From NCBI RefSeq assembly GCF_019929665.1, contig NZ_JAHZPZ010000001.1, positions 620,001 to 684,000 of the forward strand: a stretch of DNA of 64,000 nucleotides. The letters are read 5' to 3'. The position numbers and the translations under genes are program-made. The notes beneath the pieces are model-generated. The model was not told the origin of the DNA and did not search any database. It saw only the letters and a list, made by a program, of their open reading frames with translations. The stretch comes from Streptococcus infantis (GTDB lineage Bacteria > Bacillota > Bacilli > Lactobacillales > Streptococcaceae). This document shows positions 60,458-64,000 of this stretch, piece after piece; the first letter of the stretch is position 1; each line of letters begins with the position of its first letter.

Positions 60458-61595
60458 CTCTTTCCTCCTCAATAGCGTTAATCAAACCTGCTTCATGCTC
60501 TTCGATTTCTACATATTCTTCGATACGAGCATCGAACTCTTCTTCTGTTTCATTGAGACGCATGATGTGGATGTCTTCTGGTTCAAAGTCCAGACCAATT
60601 TCCTCACCAACGATGGCCTTACGAGTTGAGTGAATCATCCATTCATTCCCAAGTTCATCATAGGCGATAATCTCATAGTGCACTCCACGGAAGAGCTGAG
60701 TATCGACCTTCACTTGAAGTTTTCCTTCTTCTGGCAGAGTAATACGCAAGTCCTCTGGACGAATGACGACTTCGACTGGTTCATTTGGCTTCATCCCACC
60801 GTCAACCGCTTCAAATCGTTTGCCATTGAACTCGACCAAGTAGTCCTCAATCATAGTCCCTGGCAAGATATTTGATTCACCGATAAAGGTGGCAACAAAG
60901 TGGTTAATGGGCTCATCATAGATATCAACTGGTGTACCAGACTGAACAATCTCACCGTCATTCATGACAAAAATCCAGTCACTCATGGCCAGAGCTTCTT
61001 CCTGATCGTGAGTAACAAAGACAAAGGTAATCCCCAAGCGTTGTTGCAGTTCACGTAGTTCGTACTGCATGTCTGTCCGCAACTTCAAGTCAAGGGCTGA
61101 CAAGGGCTCATCCAAGAGTACCACACGTGGCTGGTTGATAATCGCACGAGCAATAGCTACACGCTGACGTTGTCCTCCAGAAAGCTTACGAATAGAACGT
61201 TTTTCAAAACCTTCCAACTGTACCATCTTAAGTACTTCTACTACACGTCGTTCGATTTCTTTCTTATCGACCTTACGCAAACGCAATGGAAAGGCAACAT
61301 TTTCAAAAACATTCATATGTGGGAACAAGGCATAAGACTGAAAGACCGTATGAACATCACGCTTATTGGTCGGGATATCATTGATTCGCACACCATCCAA
61401 CAAAATATCACCAGTCGTTGCATCCAGCAAACCTGCGATGATATTAAGAATAGTTGATTTCCCTGAACCAGACGCTCCTAGCAATGTGTAAAATTTTCCT
61501 TCTTCCAACTCAAAGTTAATATCCTTGAGAACCTTGGTGTCGCTATCTTCAAAAACTTTAGAAACGTTTCTGAATTCGATAATTGGTTTTTTCAA
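60438..61595 (-). CDS. potA: PotA, spermidine/putrescine ABC ATPase
   Basis: 385 residues. Walker [10 protein letters not shown], signature L-S-G-G-Q-R-Q-R, Walker [14 protein letters not shown]-terminal TOBE domain (about 280-355) and an unusual acidic tail rich in E (about 355-385). Starts 138 bp after murB; the gap holds a structured element. Confidence 0.96.
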   Translation of the reverse strand: MKKPIIEFRNVSKVFEDSDTKVLKDINFELEEGKFYTLLGASGSGKSTILNIIAGLLDATTGDILLDGVRINDIPTNKRDVHTVFQSYALFPHMNVFENVAFPLRLRKVDKKEIERRVVEVLKMVQLEGFEKRSIRKLSGGQRQRVAIARAIINQPRVVLLDEPLSALDLKLRTDMQYELRELQQRLGITFVFVTHDQEEALAMSDWIFVMNDGEIVQSGTPVDIYDEPINHFVATFIGESNILPGTMIEDYLVEFNGKRFEAVDGGMKPNEPVEVVIRPEDLRITLPEEGKLQVKVDTQLFRGVHYEIIAYDELGNEWMIHSTRKAIVGEEIGLDFEPEDIHIMRLNETEEEFDARIEEYVEIEEHEAGLINAIEEERDEENNL

Positions 61596-61629
61596 TTCCT
61601 CTAAATTCCTTTTTCTTCGTAAATTAACA

Positions 61630-61709
61630 GATTGGGACCTTTTTAAATGCTAGAAACAAGCTTAGGACATGAAATGGCCTAAATCTCATCTAGCGATAAA
61701 ATCCCAATC
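61630..61709. other. nested hairpin element between murB and potA
   Basis: Four concentric pairings: GATTGGGA/TCCCAATC (61630-61637, 61702-61709), GCTAGA/TCTAGC (61649-61654, 61689-61694), TTAGG/CCTAA (61662-61666, 61678-61682), CAT/ATG around GAA (61668-61676). No T run and no ORF. In the murB-pot transcript it would form an 80-nt rod. It could be an attenuator, processing site or small mobile repeat. Confidence 0.6.
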
Positions 61710-61733
61710 TTTGAATGATGTGCAAAAATAATG

Positions 61734-62639
61734 TTATTCGTGTTCTCCCAGGATACGAACTTCTCGCTCGAGGGTAACGCCTGAATGTTCTTTAACTTTT
61801 TCAATGACAGACTCAATTAAGTCTTCATAATCTCTAGCAGTTCCATCAGCTACATTTATCATAAAGCCTGCATGCTTTTCTGAGACTTCGACACCACCGA
61901 TACGGTAGCCCTTCAAACCAGCTTCTGAAATCAATTGCCCTGCAAAATGCCCAACCGGACGTTTAAAGACAGAACCACAAGAAGGATATTCCAATGGTTG
62001 TTTGAGTTCACGAAGGTGGGTCAAGCGTTCCATTTCTTGTTTGATAGTCTCATAATTTCCTGGAGATAGTGCGAATTTAGCTGATAAGACGACTGCTCCA
62101 GATTCTTGAATGGCTGAATGACGATAACCAAAGGCTAAGTCTTTGGCAGATAAAGTCTCGATTTCACCATCTTTTGTTAAAACCTGACACGATTGCAAGA
62201 TATGAGCAATCTCACCACCATAGGCACCAGCGTTCATAAAGACAGCACCACCGACGCTTCCTGGAATTCCACAAGCAAACTCAAAACCCGTCAAACTATG
62301 ACGCAGAGCTATACGAGTGGTTTCAATCAAGTTAGCTCCAGCTTCTGCCTCAATCGTATAACCATCAACTGTGACATTATTCAATTTGTCACACATGATG
62401 ACAAAACCACGAACGCCACCTTCACGGACGATAATATTACTGGCATTTCCAAGAACCATCCATGGGATATTTTCTTGATTAGCGAACTTAACCACACGGG
62501 CCATCTCATAATGATTACGAGGAAAAGCTAAGTAATCTGCCTTCCCTCCGACTTTGGTATAGGTATAAGTTTTCAATGGCTCATCGAATCGAATATCAAT
62601 TCCTTCTAATGTTTCTTTTAATTTTTCTAATACAGTCAT
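61734..62639 (-). CDS. murB: MurB, UDP-N-acetylenolpyruvoylglucosamine reductase
   Basis: 301 residues. FAD-binding T-K-V-G-G-K-A-D and G-I-P-G-S-V-G-G-A, active-site P-S-C-G-S-V-F-K-R and the final catalytic Glu. Type II MurB. Second step of UDP-MurNAc synthesis. Same strand as potABCD; the pair is conserved in pneumococcus. Confidence 0.96.
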   Translation of the reverse strand: MTVLEKLKETLEGIDIRFDEPLKTYTYTKVGGKADYLAFPRNHYEMARVVKFANQENIPWMVLGNASNIIVREGGVRGFVIMCDKLNNVTVDGYTIEAEAGANLIETTRIALRHSLTGFEFACGIPGSVGGAVFMNAGAYGGEIAHILQSCQVLTKDGEIETLSAKDLAFGYRHSAIQESGAVVLSAKFALSPGNYETIKQEMERLTHLRELKQPLEYPSCGSVFKRPVGHFAGQLISEAGLKGYRIGGVEVSEKHAGFMINVADGTARDYEDLIESVIEKVKEHSGVTLEREVRILGEHE

Positions 62640-62668
62640 CTTTCTTATCCTTTTATAAAATTCATTCC

Positions 62669-62677
62669 ATTATACCA
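62669..62677 (-). promoter_or_regulatory. extended -10 promoter of murB-pot
   Basis: Minus strand TGGTATAAT, 30 bp before the murB ATG. Confidence 0.6.
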
Positions 62678-62730
62678 TTTTTAGCGATTTTTTTCGACGA
62701 TTTGAAAAGCTTTTTTATAGATACAAATGA

Positions 62731-62751
62731 AAAAGAGGCTAGGCCTCTTTT
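62731..62751 (-). terminator. terminator of the YhfC-like gene
   Basis: AAAAGAGGC/GCCTCTTTT (62743-62751 with 62731-62739), 3-nt loop, T-rich after on the minus strand. Overlaps nothing; 4 bp after the stop. Confidence 0.85.
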
Positions 62752-62754
62752 AGT

Positions 62755-63507
62755 TTATTGTTTTTTATACAAGATAGTTTTTGTAAAGTATACAAATAAA
62801 ACAACTTCCACTGCTAACAATCCTTCAACAAGAAGCGGATTTGAAATCCAACCAACCTGTGAAAGACTAGGAGCTAGATCGAATAAGGCGTGCAAACCAT
62901 AAGCAGCTACTAGGTAAATCCAATTCTTTCGACGGACTGCTTGATAAACCCAGAAAGAGAGTCCGATTTGCATCACCAGAGAAAGCACACGCTCAACACC
63001 TAGTAAATAAACTTGCCATACAGATAGGGACTGAACTGCTTCAAGTGTAGTTTTGGGAAGGAGATTTGCTACATCGGGATTTGGAGACTCTAATAATGAA
63101 AGGAGGATCAAAAGACTAATCAAACTTCCCATTCCGAGGTAGAGCAACTCCAAACCTCCATGCCCCAACCCATAAGCTAAGGCATCTGAATCTTCTAAGC
63201 TTCTCTTCTTCTCTAACCATTTAAAGAAGACAAGGCGAGCCGTTTCTTCAAAGATAGCTGCCATAGCAATTCCATAAAGGACATATAAAAAAGGATGCTC
63301 CTGCATGAGCGAAATGGTTCCATCTTTTTGTGGATGAAGCACCAAAAGGTGAACGATTTTCTCCAAGACTTGAGAAGAAACAAAGAATGCCACTGCCCCA
63401 AGACCTAGTACCGAAAGGTTAATCTTGTATTTCTTTTTTGCATACCAAATGGCTGCTATAAGAAATACAACTAAAGCTATCATAGTAATTATTACATGAT
63501 TTTTCAT
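62755..63507 (-). CDS. YhfC-family intramembrane protease (PrsW/Abi-like)
   Basis: 250 residues, about seven helices. Motifs E-E-T-A-R (second helix pair), G-H-G-G-L-E, and H-A-L-F-D match the E-E-x-x-R ... H ... H-x-x-x-D layout of membrane glutamyl/metal proteases of the PrsW/CPBP superfamily. Target unknown. Lies 13 bp after the acetolactate decarboxylase gene. Confidence 0.75.
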   Translation of the reverse strand: MKNHVIITMIALVVFLIAAIWYAKKKYKINLSVLGLGAVAFFVSSQVLEKIVHLLVLHPQKDGTISLMQEHPFLYVLYGIAMAAIFEETARLVFFKWLEKKRSLEDSDALAYGLGHGGLELLYLGMGSLISLLILLSLLESPNPDVANLLPKTTLEAVQSLSVWQVYLLGVERVLSLVMQIGLSFWVYQAVRRKNWIYLVAAYGLHALFDLAPSLSQVGWISNPLLVEGLLAVEVVLFVYFTKTILYKKQ

Positions 63508-63519
63508 ACTTTTCTCCTT

Positions 63520-64000
63520 TTATTCAGCCTGATCGATATCTTTTTTCATCTCATCAACATTGAACTTAGCAAAGAGGTACTGACGATCCTGAACAGGGAA
63601 ACGTTGATCCAACTGATCGACTGCTCCAACCTCTACGATTCCTTCCTTGATGACAAAGTCCATGACGTGACCACCAAAGGTTAGGTCATCTGAAATAAAG
63701 TGCAAATGATAGCCTGCGACACTGACACCATGGAAAATTTCAGGTGTCCAGAATCCAACGATAGTCCCAGAGACATTTTCGCAACTATATTCAGGCTGAT
63801 GAGTCGCAACCTCAGCAAATTTTGTTTCGCTTGTCGATTTTGGAATCATGCGAACATGCATGTGTTTAAAATCACCATGAATCTTAATCGAACGGAAAAG
63901 ATTTTCTCCATCATAGTAGGACTCAATACGTTTTTCTAGTTCCTTATCAGTCATTTCAAAACGCTGGCGGAAAATAACTTCTGCCTGGTGGGGTACAACT
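63520..64000 (-). CDS. alpha-acetolactate decarboxylase (3' part; 5' end beyond window)
   Basis: The frame stays open to the window edge, adding V-V-P-H-Q-A-E-V-I-F-R-Q-R-F-E before the internal M-T-D-K-E-L-E-K. Core has H-M-H-V-R-M-I-P, T-I-V-G-F-W-T-P and G-Y-H-L-H-F-I-S-D-D with the His ligands. Converts acetolactate to acetoin, which diverts pyruvate away from acid and relieves valine/leucine imbalance. About 160 codons of roughly 239 are present. Confidence 0.9.
   Translation of the reverse strand, partial: VVPHQAEVIFRQRFEMTDKELEKRIESYYDGENLFRSIKIHGDFKHMHVRMIPKSTSETKFAEVATHQPEYSCENVSGTIVGFWTPEIFHGVSVAGYHLHFISDDLTFGGHVMDFVIKEGIVEVGAVDQLDQRFPVQDRQYLFAKFNVDEMKKDIDQAE

Overview
The window reads as chromosomal DNA of a Streptococcus of the mitis group, close to S. 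pneumoniae / S. mitis / S. oralis. The evidence is low G+C, AAGGAGG-type ribosome-binding sites, many extended -10 promoters (TGGTATAAT), and near-identical proteins and gene order for blocks I remember from pneumococcus (ybeY-dgkA-era-mutM-coaE-rpmG-secG-rnr-smpB-tehB-coiA-pepF-prsA; nox-apbE-FMN reductases-glyQS; mutX-uvrB; glnPH-glnQ-zwf-ftsY-smc-rnc; murB-potABCD). I see no rRNA, tRNA, phage, transposase or CRISPR array. Almost all genes are housekeeping, so the interest lies in a few accessory genes, the intergenic elements and one broken gene.

Layout. 1-87: start of ftsW, cut by the window edge. 300-13941 (all minus): prsA, an O-methyltransferase, pepF, coiA with a candidate SigX box, a 180-bp structured repeat, a stand-alone CARF-nuclease (Card1/Can2-like) gene, tehB, smpB, rnr, secG, rpmG, coaE, mutM, era, dgkA and ybeY. 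14046-16615 (plus): pavA/rqcH-like gene and a YitT protein. 16674-21197: nox diverges from apbE plus two flavodoxin-fold FMN reductases. The second reductase carries a PAS-like domain and a C-terminal tail with two D-A-T-S-G-A-S motifs that look like ApbE flavinylation sites. Both divergent promoters have a cre-like box across the -35. 21281-26095 (minus): DUF896, glyS, a MITE-like inverted repeat, glyQ with a T-box, rplL, rplJ with an L10 leader. 26374-30563: small membrane proteins, niaX-niaR, mutX, a trio of membrane proteins (two clearly paralogous) and a flavodoxin-fold quinone reductase.

30578-46692: uvrB, glnPH-glnQ, zwf, ftsY with two HAD phosphatases, a UPF0126/TRIC channel, smc-rnc, and ylxM-ffh. 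FtsY and Ffh, the two SRP GTPases, are both present, and ylxM may be read from a leaderless mRNA. 46716-53377: rluD family, lspA, a LysR regulator, sodA, holA, pyrD class 1A and gdhA. 53461-56585: alaS, preceded by a T-box and by a LURP-one/YxjI-like gene that carries an in-frame TAA and overlaps alaS. 56860-64000: a metallo-beta-lactamase-fold hydrolase, murB-potABCD with a nested-hairpin element in the murB-potA gap, a YhfC-type intramembrane protease and the 3' part of an acetolactate decarboxylase gene.

The most interesting signals are (i) the orphan CARF-nuclease with a S-C-K in place of E-x-K, (ii) the cytosolic ApbE with a putative doubly flavinylated PAS-reductase under apparent CcpA control, and (iii) three different structured intergenic elements (4897-5074, 23639-23769, 61630-61709).
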